From Clostridiales bacterium (GTDB lineage: Bacteria; Bacillota; Clostridia; Oscillospirales; Acutalibacteraceae), in contig JAAYSC010000074.1 in assembly GCA_012524025.1 (NCBI GenBank), forward strand, positions 1 to 35,251: a stretch of DNA of 35,251 nt, given 5' to 3'. Below, piece after piece: positions 24,297-33,346 of the stretch. Position 1 is the stretch's first letter. Each line of letters opens with the position of its first letter. A program made the translations under genes and the position numbers. The notes beneath the pieces are model-generated. The model was not told the origin of the DNA. It saw nothing but the letters and a program-made list of their open reading frames with translations, and did no database searches.

Positions 24297-24300
24297 CTTT

Positions 24301-25449
24301 TTAGGCTGATTTTCTTTTTTTCAACAGAATCGAAACTGCGATAAGCGAAGCTAAAACAGATATAGCGGCAAAGACCGCTGCTAACTTATAGCCTTGGGTG
24401 GACCGACCGGGCTCGTTAGAATCAGCATCGCTTTCATCACCAACCAAGGAAGAGTCACCCGAGGGTTCGGTAGTGCTTTCGGGTTCGGTGCCTTCCCCTT
24501 CTTCTTGAATATAAATACTGCCGTCATCGGCAATTGAGACCGGAATGCTTTCTTTTTCAAGGTATTCAATGAGTTCTTGTTTTTCTTCTTCGTTTAGAAG
24601 GGGTTTTCCCTTCCCTTCTTCGTCTTTATCTATAGTGGTTTTTATATTTTTATCTGCTTGTGTGTGTGTTTCCGGTGAGTCCGTGGGTTTTGGCTTGGCC
24701 TTGTCCGGAAAAATTTTGTCTAAAATTGAATCCGGCACAGTAACCCATTCAAAGGCTTGGCTATCTTTTTGGCTTGCTTTTTCACCCTTTGTTGTCACGG
24801 TTTCGGGGCTTGTAGGTTTTGTCGCTGCCGGTTTAGTTGTGGTTGGTTTAGTTGTTGTGGGCTTGGTGGTCGTAGGCTTGGTAGTCGTAGGTTTGGTGGT
24901 TGTCGGCCTTTGAGTAGTTGTAGTGTCCCCTGTTCCCCCGCTGACGCTCACCGATCCGTTTTTGACGGTGAAGGGCACTTCATCGTAGCTTTTGTAGTGA
25001 TAATTTTCTTCTACACTAAGTTTTAAATCGGTCTTTCCCGACCAACCCGGCAATATTTTAAATTCCACGGTTAAAAGTGGGCCGCCGAAAGAGAGACCGC
25101 CGGCATGGATAAGGACAAGACGAAATCCGGCTTTATAATCAGGGTTGACCGTAATCATAGCACCGGTGGTCGTGTTGTATTCGTTTTTTTCATATTTGAG
25201 TTTTGATTTATCATAGCTTAAATCAAAACTCATGGCTCCGACTTCCGAATTAGGGCTTATGTTAACGCTTACTTCGACCGTGTCCCCCGCCTTACCCGAA
25301 ACTTTGGAGACAGTGTATTCCATGGGCGAAACAGCCCTTGGCTTTAAAACAAAGACAGACAGAGGCAGAATAAGTAATGCAGTTAAGGCAAGCACTAAAA
25401 ATCTTTGCAGAAACTTATTCCTTATTTTTTTATTAAATACATAGTTCAT
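24301..25449 (-). CDS. Membrane-anchored cohesin-domain surface protein with TTTKP linker
   Basis: This 382-residue protein has a signal sequence (about 1-39), one cohesin-type beta-sandwich (about 43-170, with VSGKAGDTVEVSVNI, GAMSFDLSYDKSKLKYE and LLTVEFKILPG), a Thr/Lys/Pro linker (182-213), an acidic region, then a membrane segment (about 353-376) and KKRK tail. The tail looks like a sortase signal but has no LPXTG, so it is probably a transmembrane anchor. Cohesins bind dockerins in cellulosomes but also occur in unrelated surface proteins. No dockerin is visible here. AGGTG five bases before ATG fits; it lies 12 bases after the second cohesin gene. Confidence 0.85.
   Translation of the reverse strand: MNYVFNKKIRNKFLQRFLVLALTALLILPLSVFVLKPRAVSPMEYTVSKVSGKAGDTVEVSVNISPNSEVGAMSFDLSYDKSKLKYEKNEYNTTTGAMITVNPDYKAGFRLVLIHAGGLSFGGPLLTVEFKILPGWSGKTDLKLSVEENYHYKSYDEVPFTVKNGSVSVSGGTGDTTTTQRPTTTKPTTTKPTTTKPTTTKPTTTKPAATKPTSPETVTTKGEKASQKDSQAFEWVTVPDSILDKIFPDKAKPKPTDSPETHTQADKNIKTTIDKDEEGKGKPLLNEEEKQELIEYLEKESIPVSIADDGSIYIQEEGEGTEPESTTEPSGDSSLVGDESDADSNEPGRSTQGYKLAAVFAAISVLASLIAVSILLKKRKSA
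24814..24906 (-). repeat. 15-bp coding tandem repeat (TTTKP linker)
   Basis: Inside the cohesin gene, about six imperfect 15-bp units encode (T)TTKP repeats, ending in a diverged AATKP. Such Thr/Pro linkers are often glycosylated and hold a domain away from the surface. Copy number could vary between strains. Confidence 0.85.
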
Positions 25450-25461
25450 AAGAACACCTGC

Positions 25462-26094
25462 TTATTTAATCGATTTCTTTTTCCTATAGATATAGATGGC
25501 GCCGACTATAAGAATTAAAATTGATGCTCCTGCGGTAATGGCAGTAAAAATATTCGCAAGATTACCGTTAATCGTAGCATTAGAGCCGGTTTTTATTTCA
25601 ACTCCGCCGTTTTCAGTCTTAAAGTCAAGTTTTTCGTGATTAGCATTATAAATTTGGTCTTCTTCTACTGCAAGCTCAACTTCAGCCAAGCCCGAAGCAT
25701 CATCTAAAACAGTAAAGTTTAGGTCAAGTATCGGGTCTGCGCTATTGATTCCTTCCGCATGCACAATAGAAGCATTAATAAGTGAACGATCTTCACCTTC
25801 CACAGTGCCTGCTTCATTTACCGAGCCAAGACCGCCCAATGCGCTTACTTTTTCATCAAAATTTTCCAACTTAAGTTTTGTATTATCGTATTTGATTTTT
25901 AAGTCCAGTGCCGCGACACCGGAATCGGGTGACAGGCTAATGGATATGCTTACACTTTCACCTGCTTTGGCTTCTTTGCGGTCAGCTTTTATCAGAATTG
26001 CACCCGTTGCAAAAACCGAAAAGGAAAGTAGGAAGACCAACATAAGCGATAGGGCTAAACCGACAGTTTTAAGACAAATGTTTTTCTTTGACAT
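25462..26094 (-). CDS. Short membrane-anchored cohesin-domain protein
   Basis: The 210-residue protein has a signal peptide (about 1-28), a cohesin-like domain (about 32-173, with EAKAGESVSISISLSP, AALDLKIKYDNTKLKLE and DPILDLNFTVL) and a C-terminal membrane helix (about 184-205) followed by RKKKSIK. It lacks the Thr/Pro linker of its downstream neighbour, so the domain would sit close to the membrane. AAAGGAGGAG at about 26100-26110 points to ATG 26094; an upstream TTG at 26118 would add eight residues and lacks a binding site. It lies between the cyclophilin gene (24 bases) and the other cohesin gene (12 bases), clearly one transcript. Confidence 0.85.
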   Translation of the reverse strand: MSKKNICLKTVGLALSLMLVFLLSFSVFATGAILIKADRKEAKAGESVSISISLSPDSGVAALDLKIKYDNTKLKLENFDEKVSALGGLGSVNEAGTVEGEDRSLINASIVHAEGINSADPILDLNFTVLDDASGLAEVELAVEEDQIYNANHEKLDFKTENGGVEIKTGSNATINGNLANIFTAITAGASILILIVGAIYIYRKKKSIK

Positions 26095-26118
26095 AATTTT
26101 ACTCCTCCTTTTATTCAA

Positions 26119-26631
26119 CTATTCAACTTTTTCTATCTCAAGTGAAAGGATTTTAACATCCTCAAGAGGCTTGTCCATAGCATTCACCGGGACGGCAGCA
26201 ATTGCATCCACAACTTCCATCCCCTCATAAACTTGGCCGAATACACTATGGCGAAAATCCAGCCAGGGTGTACCTTCCTGCGCCTGCACAATAAAGAACT
26301 GGCTGCCGTTGGTGTTGGGGCCTGCGTTAGCCATTGAAAGCGAGCCGCGCAAATTTCGAAGTTCCGGCACAAATTCGTCTTCAAAACATTGACCCCAAAC
26401 ACTTTCACCGCCGCGGCCGGTTCCTGTAGGGTCGCCGCCTTGAATCATAAAGTCATTTATAACTCGGTGGAAGATTATGCCTTCATAATAACCGTTTTTT
26501 GCATGAGTTGCAAAGTTTTCAACTGTTTTGGGGACCAAGTCCGCAAAAAGCCTTATCTTGATAGCACCCAAACTTGTCACCATGGTTGCAACATTCTCGC
26601 CCGCTTGCGGTTTTTCGACTTGATTGAACAT
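26119..26631 (-). CDS. Cyclophilin-type peptidyl-prolyl cis-trans isomerase
   Basis: This 170-residue enzyme has the standard cyclophilin core: [17 protein letters not shown], the catalytic [34 protein letters not shown] and [10 protein letters not shown]. It has no signal peptide, so it acts in the cytoplasm, and it speeds proline isomerisation during folding. GGAGG lies about 9 bases before ATG. It sits between the GPH symporter gene (29 bases) and the two cohesin genes. Cyclophilin genes move about widely in operons, so the neighbourhood need not be functional. Confidence 0.95.
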   Translation of the reverse strand: MFNQVEKPQAGENVATMVTSLGAIKIRLFADLVPKTVENFATHAKNGYYEGIIFHRVINDFMIQGGDPTGTGRGGESVWGQCFEDEFVPELRNLRGSLSMANAGPNTNGSQFFIVQAQEGTPWLDFRHSVFGQVYEGMEVVDAIAAVPVNAMDKPLEDVKILSLEIEKVE

Positions 26632-26660
26632 ATTAGAATTCCTCCATTGTTTTATTTCTT

Positions 26661-28103
26661 TTAATTTTCAGCATCGGCCGCTTGCGCGACTTCTTGATTT
26701 GTTTCTTTTCTGGTCAAGAGGATTTGCGTTACCTCTGCTTGCTTCTTTCGAGGATAATTATAGAAGAAATAAGGTATAACCGCCAAGACCGTACTCACGC
26801 TTGCAATTATCAAGGGCAGATAAAACAAACCCTTAAGTGTTGCGGGGCTTTGTGTCGGTGCGTTTGGCACGAAATGAATAACTTTAATGATTACGGCGGT
26901 TGAAACAGCCCCAATTGAGCCCACAACCTTTGCCAGGAAGCCTTCAATGGCATAGATCATGCCGTCATTGCGCTCCCCTGTTTTCCATTCAAGATAATCC
27001 ACGGTATCGGCCACCATTGACCAGTAAAGAATACTTCGAATTGTACCCGGTAATGTATTGAGCAAGCTTACGGCAATAACCACCATAATATTTGAATAGC
27101 CTAAAATCATATATAAAATGTTTATTGTGATTTGGAATATGGCACAGCCGAAAACTATCTGCCTTTTTTCAAACCTTTCGGTAAGTTTCGGCACCAGATA
27201 GGTACCTAAAAGCAAAGTTGGAAAACCCGCCAGGCCAATGTAGGTTTGTAGGGCGGGGTTGCCCAGGTTATAGGTATAAAACCAAAGCCCCGTGTTGCCT
27301 GCGTTGATAAGCCCGCCAATGGTGTTGCCCAACATTAAAAGCAAGAGCAATTTGTTTTTGAAAAAACCCTTGAACATGTCTGTAATGTTTTGATTGCTGC
27401 CCGTTGTTGAGAAAACCCGCTCTTTTACATTGCCCACGATAAGATAGTTGTAAAAGACAAAGCCGAGTGCAACAAATGCCGCTACGCCGAAGTAAATATA
27501 AGTTTTGGCCTTAATATTATCATTTTCAAAAAAGCTTAAAAGTATCGGCACCACACCGCCCACAACCGCCGACCCCATGGTGGAAAACATGCGAGCAACC
27601 GAAATAATTTTGCTGCGTTCTTGTGCATTGGGTGATATGGAATTGTAAAGGGTCATGAAGGCGGTTCCGTTTAAAGTGTGCAAAGTTTCAAAAAGAATAT
27701 AAGAAACCAGAGCCAAAAGTGTCCTGAAAGCTATGTTGATTTTTGGATCTTGCGAAAAGGTGGGAGCCGAAAACATTACTAAAAGTAAAACGGCACCCGG
27801 GATCCCCGTCTTCTTAAAAAAGGGAATGGCCTTGCCTTCATGCGAGGCCCGTTTGTCAAAGTAAACGCCCAAAATAGGGTCATTTACCCCATCCCACAGG
27901 CGGCCTATAACCATAATCAACGATAAAGCTACGCCGGTTAAGCCCAAAATATCAATATAAAAGTAAGACAAGTAGCCCAAAACGGCATAAGACATATCAC
28001 GAAAAAATGAGGCTATATAAAAGGATAACCTTTCTTTTGGCGAAGTGTAGAGCCTCCCCGCAACCGAGGGGGCTTTAAGTATTTGTGTTTGTGTGTTTTC
28101 CAA
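26661..28103 (-). CDS. GPH-family glycoside/pentoside/hexuronide:cation symporter
   Basis: This 480-residue protein has about twelve membrane segments and the family motif [13 protein letters not shown] (RxWDxxxDPxxG) near residue 67. GPH carriers bring in glycosides such as melibiose, lactose, xylosides or glucuronides with Na+, H+ or Li+. The substrate is not predictable, but the PHP hydrolase gene lies 21 bases upstream. Translation begins with TTG, five bases after AGGTGA; no ATG is close. The gene is part of the minus-strand run from the PHP gene to the cohesin genes. Confidence 0.9.
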   Translation of the reverse strand: MENTQTQILKAPSVAGRLYTSPKERLSFYIASFFRDMSYAVLGYLSYFYIDILGLTGVALSLIMVIGRLWDGVNDPILGVYFDKRASHEGKAIPFFKKTGIPGAVLLLVMFSAPTFSQDPKINIAFRTLLALVSYILFETLHTLNGTAFMTLYNSISPNAQERSKIISVARMFSTMGSAVVGGVVPILLSFFENDNIKAKTYIYFGVAAFVALGFVFYNYLIVGNVKERVFSTTGSNQNITDMFKGFFKNKLLLLLMLGNTIGGLINAGNTGLWFYTYNLGNPALQTYIGLAGFPTLLLGTYLVPKLTERFEKRQIVFGCAIFQITINILYMILGYSNIMVVIAVSLLNTLPGTIRSILYWSMVADTVDYLEWKTGERNDGMIYAIEGFLAKVVGSIGAVSTAVIIKVIHFVPNAPTQSPATLKGLFYLPLIIASVSTVLAVIPYFFYNYPRKKQAEVTQILLTRKETNQEVAQAADAEN

Positions 28104-28124
28104 ATTTTCACCTCAAGTTAATGT

Positions 28125-29477
28125 TTAGTAAAAGTATATGGGGTTTGTAAGGGCATAGACCAAGGGCGGTATATCTTTTTTAGCCTCTTCTTTAGACAAT
28201 GTGCTTAAAACAAGCTTGTGCAAAAGTTTGGCAAAAAAGCCTTTTTCATAAACAATTTGCGCTCTGACAAAACCCTTATTTCTAACAGTCATTGAATATT
28301 CATAGTCGCCCGTTTTTTTATTTTCATATTCAAAAACCAGGCCTTCTTGGGTGAAGACCTGCAAAACATGACCTTTTTTCATCCCTTTGGCACTAATGGT
28401 CAGTGCTTTGTCTTCATCCAAAGCTATTTTGTCACCGACTGTGTATTGGCCGCATCTGATGTCAAGCATTGTTGTGTCGGGGCCTTTTGTGATTACCATC
28501 TTACCCTTTTTAATGGCTTCCAAGAGGGTTTCTTTGTCGTTACTATCGGCCCAAACCCTGGTAGTTGGTGAAGCTAAAAGGTCGGTTACATAATAATCAC
28601 GGTGGTAGTCCGACCCGCCCGTTACCGGAATTTGCTTGCCCTTTTCAAGCTCTTTTTGCCACCAGTCAAGGGCTAACATATCTTTCCTGACAGCAGGCCC
28701 GTTCCAAATTTCAATAGCGTCGTAGTCTATTTGGTCAAAGTCCCACAAGATTGGGCACATAAAGCAAAATGGATGGTTTAAAACCCGCATGGCTCCCCTG
28801 CTTTTGGCCTGGTCTAACTTTTGGTTTAATTCATCTATATTATTAACTGCATATGTACCGTCATAAGGTTTTTCATGCCCCAATAAATTGATATGGCCTT
28901 TATAATTTGTCAGTTCCAAGCCTTCTACCACAGTCAAATCCTTCACCTTGGGGATGGGCGTGTCCTGTGTTGAATTGTTGTGGTCGGTTATAAAAACAAA
29001 GTCCAAGCCTTTTTTAACAGCCTTTGCGGCAAGCTCTTCCGGAGTTAAGACACCGTCGCTGCCCCTGGTGTGTGTATGTAAGTCTCCCAGCAAATAGCGA
29101 AAATGCTTGAGCTTAAAATTCACATTATAAGATACCTTGGATCCTGTGGCCTTAACTTGATAGCAACCAATAATAATCTGCCAAGTTCCTCGCGGCTTAC
29201 ACCTGCGATAGCCGGGCGATGAATAAGCAAGCCCAACTGTGATTGAACGTGTGTTTGAGCCACTGGCACCGACATCGTCACCGTTTTCATCCATAAGGGC
29301 AAAGTCTATAACATTTTTCTCTTCATCGGTTACATTGGAACCGGCGCCTTCGCCTTCAAAGCTGACATCTATTGTGAAATATTCGGTGTTTTCCGGAATG
29401 TCAAAGGGAAGGAAGAGATATTTTTTCTCATCTTCTTTGGCTATTTGGCGTTCAAGATTAAGATTAATTTCTTTCAA
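28125..29477 (-). CDS. PHP-domain metallohydrolase, CehA/McbA-like
   Basis: This 450-residue protein has an N-terminal beta-rich region (about 1-125) and a PHP domain with its metal ligands: GDLHTHT (His133, His135), ITDHN (Asp165, His166), GHINLLG (His195), LNHPF (His235) and GGSDYHRD (Asp290, His292). CehA/McbA-type proteins hydrolyse phosphoesters or related bonds in divalent-metal sites. There is no signal peptide. The start is taken as TTG at 29477, with GGTGA upstream; TTG at 29492 lacks a binding site. It is the first gene of the transcript with the GPH symporter, suggesting work on an imported compound. Confidence 0.85.
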   Translation of the reverse strand: MKEINLNLERQIAKEDEKKYLFLPFDIPENTEYFTIDVSFEGEGAGSNVTDEEKNVIDFALMDENGDDVGASGSNTRSITVGLAYSSPGYRRCKPRGTWQIIIGCYQVKATGSKVSYNVNFKLKHFRYLLGDLHTHTRGSDGVLTPEELAAKAVKKGLDFVFITDHNNSTQDTPIPKVKDLTVVEGLELTNYKGHINLLGHEKPYDGTYAVNNIDELNQKLDQAKSRGAMRVLNHPFCFMCPILWDFDQIDYDAIEIWNGPAVRKDMLALDWWQKELEKGKQIPVTGGSDYHRDYYVTDLLASPTTRVWADSNDKETLLEAIKKGKMVITKGPDTTMLDIRCGQYTVGDKIALDEDKALTISAKGMKKGHVLQVFTQEGLVFEYENKKTGDYEYSMTVRNKGFVRAQIVYEKGFFAKLLHKLVLSTLSKEEAKKDIPPLVYALTNPIYFY

Positions 29478-29528
29478 TGCCCTCACCCACAAATAAAGGA
29501 TTCATCAGAGTTTTAAATTTGATAATTA

Positions 29529-29557
29529 ATTATATCAGGAGATTATATTTTTAACAA
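29529..29557 (-). promoter_or_regulatory. Extended -10 promoter of the PHP-GPH operon
   Basis: On the minus strand TTGTTA (29557-29552) and TATAAT (29534-29529) are 17 bases apart with a TGA extension just before the -10 box. Confidence 0.75.
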
Positions 29558-29599
29558 TGCCAAACGCACCCAATTTCGCCTATACTTTTTGCTTTCATC

Positions 29600-29643
29600 A
29601 AAAACTTAAAAGGCTCCCTATCCAAAGAATAGGAAGCGCTTTT
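29600..29643 (-). terminator. Terminator of tRNA-Leu
   Basis: Immediately after the CCA end, an imperfect hairpin (plus-strand arms 29608-29620 and 29629-29643, one bulge and one mismatch) is followed on the minus strand by TTTTAAGTTTTT. Confidence 0.65.
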
Positions 29644-29729
29644 GGTGCGGGTAACAGGACTTGAACCTGCATAGCCTCACGGCCATTGGATCCTAAATCC
29701 AACGTGTCTGCCAATTCCACCATACCCGC
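29643..29729 (-). tRNA. tRNA-Leu (TAG)
   Basis: An 87-base type II tRNA with a long variable arm, anticodon TAG in loop TTTAGGA, and encoded CCA. The acceptor GCGGGTA pairs with TACCCGC. It has its own promoter and terminator. Confidence 0.95.
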
Positions 29730-29763
29730 CTATAGAATTTTTAAGGCAACTTTAGCCTGCGTA

Positions 29764-29792
29764 ATTATAACAGAGTCCATAAAAGCTTGCAA
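29764..29792 (-). promoter_or_regulatory. Sigma-A promoter of tRNA-Leu
   Basis: On the minus strand TTGCAA (29792-29787) and TATAAT (29769-29764) have a 17-base spacer, 35 bases before the mature tRNA. Confidence 0.8.
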
Positions 29793-29898
29793 GCCACAAT
29801 TTTAAGCCTGAAATATTCTTTTATTGTCCCCTTTTTTGTTAATTTCGCATTTCTTGGTCAAAGTGTTGTGATTTTTATCACTTTTTCTTTATTTTAGG

Positions 29899-29928
29899 TT
29901 GACATTTACAAGTAAGGCCGTGTAATAT
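29899..29928 (+). promoter_or_regulatory. Promoter of the GH2 gene
   Basis: TTGACA (29899-29904) is a perfect -35; TAATAT (29923-29928, spacer 18) or TGTAAT (29922-29927, spacer 17) is the -10. The GH2 ATG follows about 40 bases later. Confidence 0.6.
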
Positions 29929-29966
29929 GTATATATATGTATGATTTTGAAAGAAAGGTTTTTGCT

Positions 29967-31712
29967 ATGGATAATAATCGCTTTGAAGCTTCGACAGACC
30001 CTTGCCCCTTCCCCGAATACCCTCGTCCACAACTTGAGCGTGAAGACTGGATGAATCTAAACGGCCTGTATGATTATACAATCACCGGCAATCAGCAAGA
30101 ATTACCAACCCGGTTTGAGGGCAAGATTTTGGTCCCCTTTGCCATTGAAAGTGAACTGTCGGGTGTCGGTAAAACTTTGTTGGCAAAAGACAGGCTTTGG
30201 TATAGGCGTTTTTTTGAGTTGGATGAGCGTTTTGCCGGCAAGAGGGCTCTTTTGCATTTCGGTGCGGTTGATTGGCTTTGCAAGGTTTACATCAACGGCT
30301 CTTTAGCGGGTGGCCACAGCGGCGGTTACAACCCTTTTACAATTGATATAAGCGATTTTTTAAGGGATGGGGAAAATGAGCTGCTTGTTAGGGTTTACGA
30401 CCCCAGTGATTGTGCCGGGCAACCGCGTGGGAAGCAGGTTTTAAAACCGGGTGGAATATGGTATACACCGACTTCGGGCATTTGGCAAAGTGTTTGGTTG
30501 GAACCTGTCAGCCCCACACACATCAGCCGAATAAAAGTTTTGCCAAACATTGACGAGTCCTGCGTCAACATAAAAACTTTTGTCAATGATGACTCCCCTG
30601 TTGTAATTGTTGCAACTATTGAAGGGCAAGGCCTTGGCAAACAAGTAAAGATCATAGGCCCCGATGAGAATTTAGACATCCCCCACCCCAAGTTTTGGAG
30701 CCCGGAATCCCCCTTCCTCTACGACTTAACCCTCGAACTTTTAGATGCTTGCGGGCAGCCGCTGGATAAGGTGAAAAGCTATTTTGGCATGCGAAAGTTC
30801 AGCATTGATAAAGATGAGGAAGGCTTTCCCCGCTTGTTTTTAAACAACGAACCCTATTTTCACAATGGCTTGTTGGACCAAGGCTATTGGCAAGAAGGCG
30901 GTTTAACCGCGCCCGATGATGCTGCCTTAATTTACGATATTGAGAAATGTAAAGAGCTTGGATTTAATATGTTGCGCAAACATATTAAGGTTGAACCTTT
31001 AAGGTGGTATTACCATTGTGACAGGCTTGGCATGTTGGTTTGGCAAGACATGCCAAACGGCGGCGCTTACATCGGCCATTTCATGGCAGGTGTTCTGCCC
31101 ATACTGGGTGTGAATGTTAAAGACAATGCCTATAAACGATTTAAGCGGCAGGACAAGACCATGCGGGAAGCTTTTAAGCAAGAGCTTTATGAGATGGTTG
31201 ACAACCTTTATAACTGTGTTTCAATTGCTTGCTGGGTCCCCTTCAATGAAGGCTGGGGGCAGTTTGATGCCAAGGAAATCGGCCAAGCCCTGAAGGAATA
31301 TGACCAAAGCCGGCATGTTGACCACGCCAGCGGTTGGCACGACCAGAAGGGCCCTGATTTTCAAAGCATTCACCGCTATGTTTTGCCCATTAAGCAACCT
31401 TCACCAGATGGCAGGCCTTTTGTAATCAGTGAATTTGGCGGCTACAGCATGAAGGTTGAGGGGCACACCATGAATGAGAAAAAGGCTTTTGGCTACCGAA
31501 TATACAAAACTAAACAGGCCCTTACACTTGCTTATAAAAAACTTTTTGAAAAACAAGTAATTCCCCTAATAAAAAGTGGTTTAAGCGCCAGTGTTTATAC
31601 CCAAGTAAGCGATGTTGAAAATGAAGTGAACGGATTGTTTACCTATGACAGGCAAGTTGTAAAACTTGATGAGGCAACCCTGCAAAGCATTAATAAAAAA
31701 ATGGTTCTTTGA
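29967..31712 (+). CDS. Glycoside hydrolase family 2 (beta-galactosidase/glucuronidase-like)
   Basis: This 581-residue enzyme has the GH2 layout: sugar-binding jelly roll (about 10-180), immunoglobulin-like domain (about 183-278) and TIM barrel. The likely acid/base is Glu428 in PFNEGW and the nucleophile Glu489 in ISEFGGY; NMLRKHIKVEP starts the barrel in family style. Members cleave beta-galactosides, glucuronides or mannosides; which one is unclear. No signal peptide is present, so it works on imported sugar. AAAGG eight bases upstream fixes ATG 29967, against an ORF extension from 29937. The WYL regulator follows after 37 bases and may control it. Confidence 0.92.
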   Translation: MDNNRFEASTDPCPFPEYPRPQLEREDWMNLNGLYDYTITGNQQELPTRFEGKILVPFAIESELSGVGKTLLAKDRLWYRRFFELDERFAGKRALLHFGAVDWLCKVYINGSLAGGHSGGYNPFTIDISDFLRDGENELLVRVYDPSDCAGQPRGKQVLKPGGIWYTPTSGIWQSVWLEPVSPTHISRIKVLPNIDESCVNIKTFVNDDSPVVIVATIEGQGLGKQVKIIGPDENLDIPHPKFWSPESPFLYDLTLELLDACGQPLDKVKSYFGMRKFSIDKDEEGFPRLFLNNEPYFHNGLLDQGYWQEGGLTAPDDAALIYDIEKCKELGFNMLRKHIKVEPLRWYYHCDRLGMLVWQDMPNGGAYIGHFMAGVLPILGVNVKDNAYKRFKRQDKTMREAFKQELYEMVDNLYNCVSIACWVPFNEGWGQFDAKEIGQALKEYDQSRHVDHASGWHDQKGPDFQSIHRYVLPIKQPSPDGRPFVISEFGGYSMKVEGHTMNEKKAFGYRIYKTKQALTLAYKKLFEKQVIPLIKSGLSASVYTQVSDVENEVNGLFTYDRQVVKLDEATLQSINKKMVL

Positions 31713-31749
31713 AAGGTATATGGCAAATTTGAAATAGGTGGTGTTTCTC

Positions 31750-32754
31750 ATGTCAAAAAGGCCGGGGTCAAAGATTAAGCTTTTGGCAGTGCTTGAAATT
31801 TTGTGGCATCATTCCGATGAAAATCACATACTTTCTGCTGTGGACATTTGCCAAAAACTTGAAGAATACAACATCAGCGCCGAGAGGAAATCCATTTATG
31901 CCGATATCAGTTGTTTGACAGCTTTCGGGCTTGATATAATCAGTGCCAAATCACCCAAAAAGGGATATTTCTTGGCCAGTAGGAGCTTTGAGGTCCCCGA
32001 AATCAGGCTTTTACTGGACGCTGTGAGGGCAGCAAATTTCATCAGTCTGAAAAAAGAAGCAGAGCTCTTGGAAAAGCTTTTTGCACAATTGAGCTTAAAC
32101 CAAGCCCTAACAATAAAAGAGCATTGCTCTAATGTTATAGAAAACAAGAGTGAAAACGAAGAGCTTTATTACACCGTTGATGCCGTCAATCGGGCAATTT
32201 CAAAAAGAAAGAAAATCAAGTTTGATTATTTCAAGCGCAAACTTACCAAGCGAATGACAAGTGCCGGTGAAACCAAAAGCTTTGTTTTAAGCCCCTATGC
32301 CTTGGTTTGGGCCAATGACAGATATTACCTTATTTCCAACAATGAAAAGTATGATAACCTTATGCATACAAGGCTTGACCGAATGAGCAAGGTTGAGATT
32401 TTGGATGAAGAGGCTCGGGATTTTTCTCAAGTATCCGAGTATGACGGCAAAGAAGGTTTTGACGCCAATGACTATGCCAAAAAACACTTCCATATGTATT
32501 CCGGAAATCTTGAAACGGTTGAGCTTTCTTGCTGTGGGGACTTGCTTGACGAAATGTTGGACCATTTCGGTAGCACAATCCCTCTCAAATCAGACGGTAA
32601 AGATAGGTTTTTAATAAGAATCCACACCGCCACAAGTGATGGGTTCGTGGGCTGGGTTTTACGATACGGCGGAAGGGTAAAGGTTACCAAGCCGTCTTTT
32701 GTTGCGGACCTTGTCAAAGAAGCGGCCCAAAAAGTTCTTGAACAATACGAGTGA
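31750..32754 (+). CDS. WYL-domain transcriptional regulator
   Basis: The 334-residue protein has an N-terminal winged-helix region (about 1-75, with AERKSIYADISCL matching the recognition helix of DeoR/YafY-type HTH) and a WYL domain (about 130-240, with SPYALVWANDRYYLIS and HTRLDRM), then a C-terminal WCX-like part. WYL proteins sense small ligands or nucleic acids and act as repressors or activators. AGGTGG at 31736-31741 fixes ATG 31750; a GTG at 31738 overlaps the site. It lies 37 bases after the GH2 gene, so it is a good candidate local regulator, but this is inference. Confidence 0.88.
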   Translation: MSKRPGSKIKLLAVLEILWHHSDENHILSAVDICQKLEEYNISAERKSIYADISCLTAFGLDIISAKSPKKGYFLASRSFEVPEIRLLLDAVRAANFISLKKEAELLEKLFAQLSLNQALTIKEHCSNVIENKSENEELYYTVDAVNRAISKRKKIKFDYFKRKLTKRMTSAGETKSFVLSPYALVWANDRYYLISNNEKYDNLMHTRLDRMSKVEILDEEARDFSQVSEYDGKEGFDANDYAKKHFHMYSGNLETVELSCCGDLLDEMLDHFGSTIPLKSDGKDRFLIRIHTATSDGFVGWVLRYGGRVKVTKPSFVADLVKEAAQKVLEQYE

Positions 32755-32760
32755 AGTATT

Positions 32761-32777
32761 TGCCGCACTTGGCGGCA
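32761..32777 (+). terminator. Weak hairpin after the WYL gene
   Basis: TGCCGC and GCGGCA form a 6-bp stem around ACTTG directly after the stop. The nearest T-rich stretch begins about ten bases later, so termination may be partial. Confidence 0.35.
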
Positions 32778-32802
32778 TATCCCAAATTCTTTGTTTTTGA
32801 TA

Positions 32803-32832
32803 TTGACTTTTATCGGTTGCTTATGATAAAAT
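32803..32832 (+). promoter_or_regulatory. Promoter of the tRNA array
   Basis: TTGACT (32803-32808) and TAAAAT (32827-32832) are 18 bases apart, and TGA immediately precedes the -10 box (extended -10). The first tRNA begins 17 bases later. Confidence 0.65.
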
Positions 32833-32848
32833 ATCACCCGTTGCGAGT

Positions 32849-32922
<74 letters not shown>

Positions 32923-32932
32923 ATTTGTTCAT

Positions 32933-33009
<77 letters not shown>

Positions 33010-33046
33010 GATTTTCAGCTAAAGCGTATCTGTTTAAGCTTTACAT

Positions 33047-33123
33047 GGTGGGTATAGTTCAGTGGTTAGAGCGCCAGATTGTGGTTCTGGATGTCGTGGG
33101 TTCGAATCCCATTACCCACCCCA
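33047..33123 (+). tRNA. tRNA-His (GTG)
   Basis: A 77-base gene including the extra G at position -1 opposite C73, specific for tRNA-His. Anticodon GTG, encoded CCA. Confidence 0.95.
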
Positions 33124-33166
33124 TAAAACAAAGGCAGGGTCTCGGCCTTGCTTTAATATAAAAGAT

Positions 33167-33241
33167 TGGGGTGTCGCCAAGCGGTAAGGCAACGGACTTT
33201 GACTCCGTCATTCGTAGGTTCAAATCCTGCCACCCCAGCCA
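33167..33241 (+). tRNA. tRNA-Gln (TTG)
   Basis: A 75-base cloverleaf; acceptor TGGGGTG/CACCCCA, anticodon TTG, encoded CCA. A small AAGGC/GCCTT hairpin separates it from tRNA-His. Confidence 0.95.
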
Positions 33242-33277
33242 AGGCCTCGTTACTTAAATGTAACGGGGCTTTTTTTA
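33242..33277 (+). terminator. Terminator of the tRNA array
   Basis: AGGCCTCGTTAC and GTAACGGGGCTT form a 12-pair stem (two wobbles) around TTAAAT, followed by T. It begins directly after tRNA-Gln. Confidence 0.9.
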
Positions 33278-33346
33278 CTTGTGATTATCTGTTTAAAATG
33301 TTAGTATAAAGTCAACATTTTTACTTTAAGTTTGGAGAGTGTGATC

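Noticed and set aside
24301-24420. LPXTG sortase signal in the cohesin protein
   Set aside because: The membrane helix and KKRK tail are there but no LPXTG-like motif precedes them; EPGRSTQG does not fit.
24814-24906. CRISPR-like repeat
   Set aside because: The unit is 15 bp, in frame, without spacers, and encodes the Thr/Pro linker.
24545-24913. Plus-strand ORF with VVVGL repeats
   Set aside because: It is the antisense of the TTTKP linker repeat in the cohesin gene.
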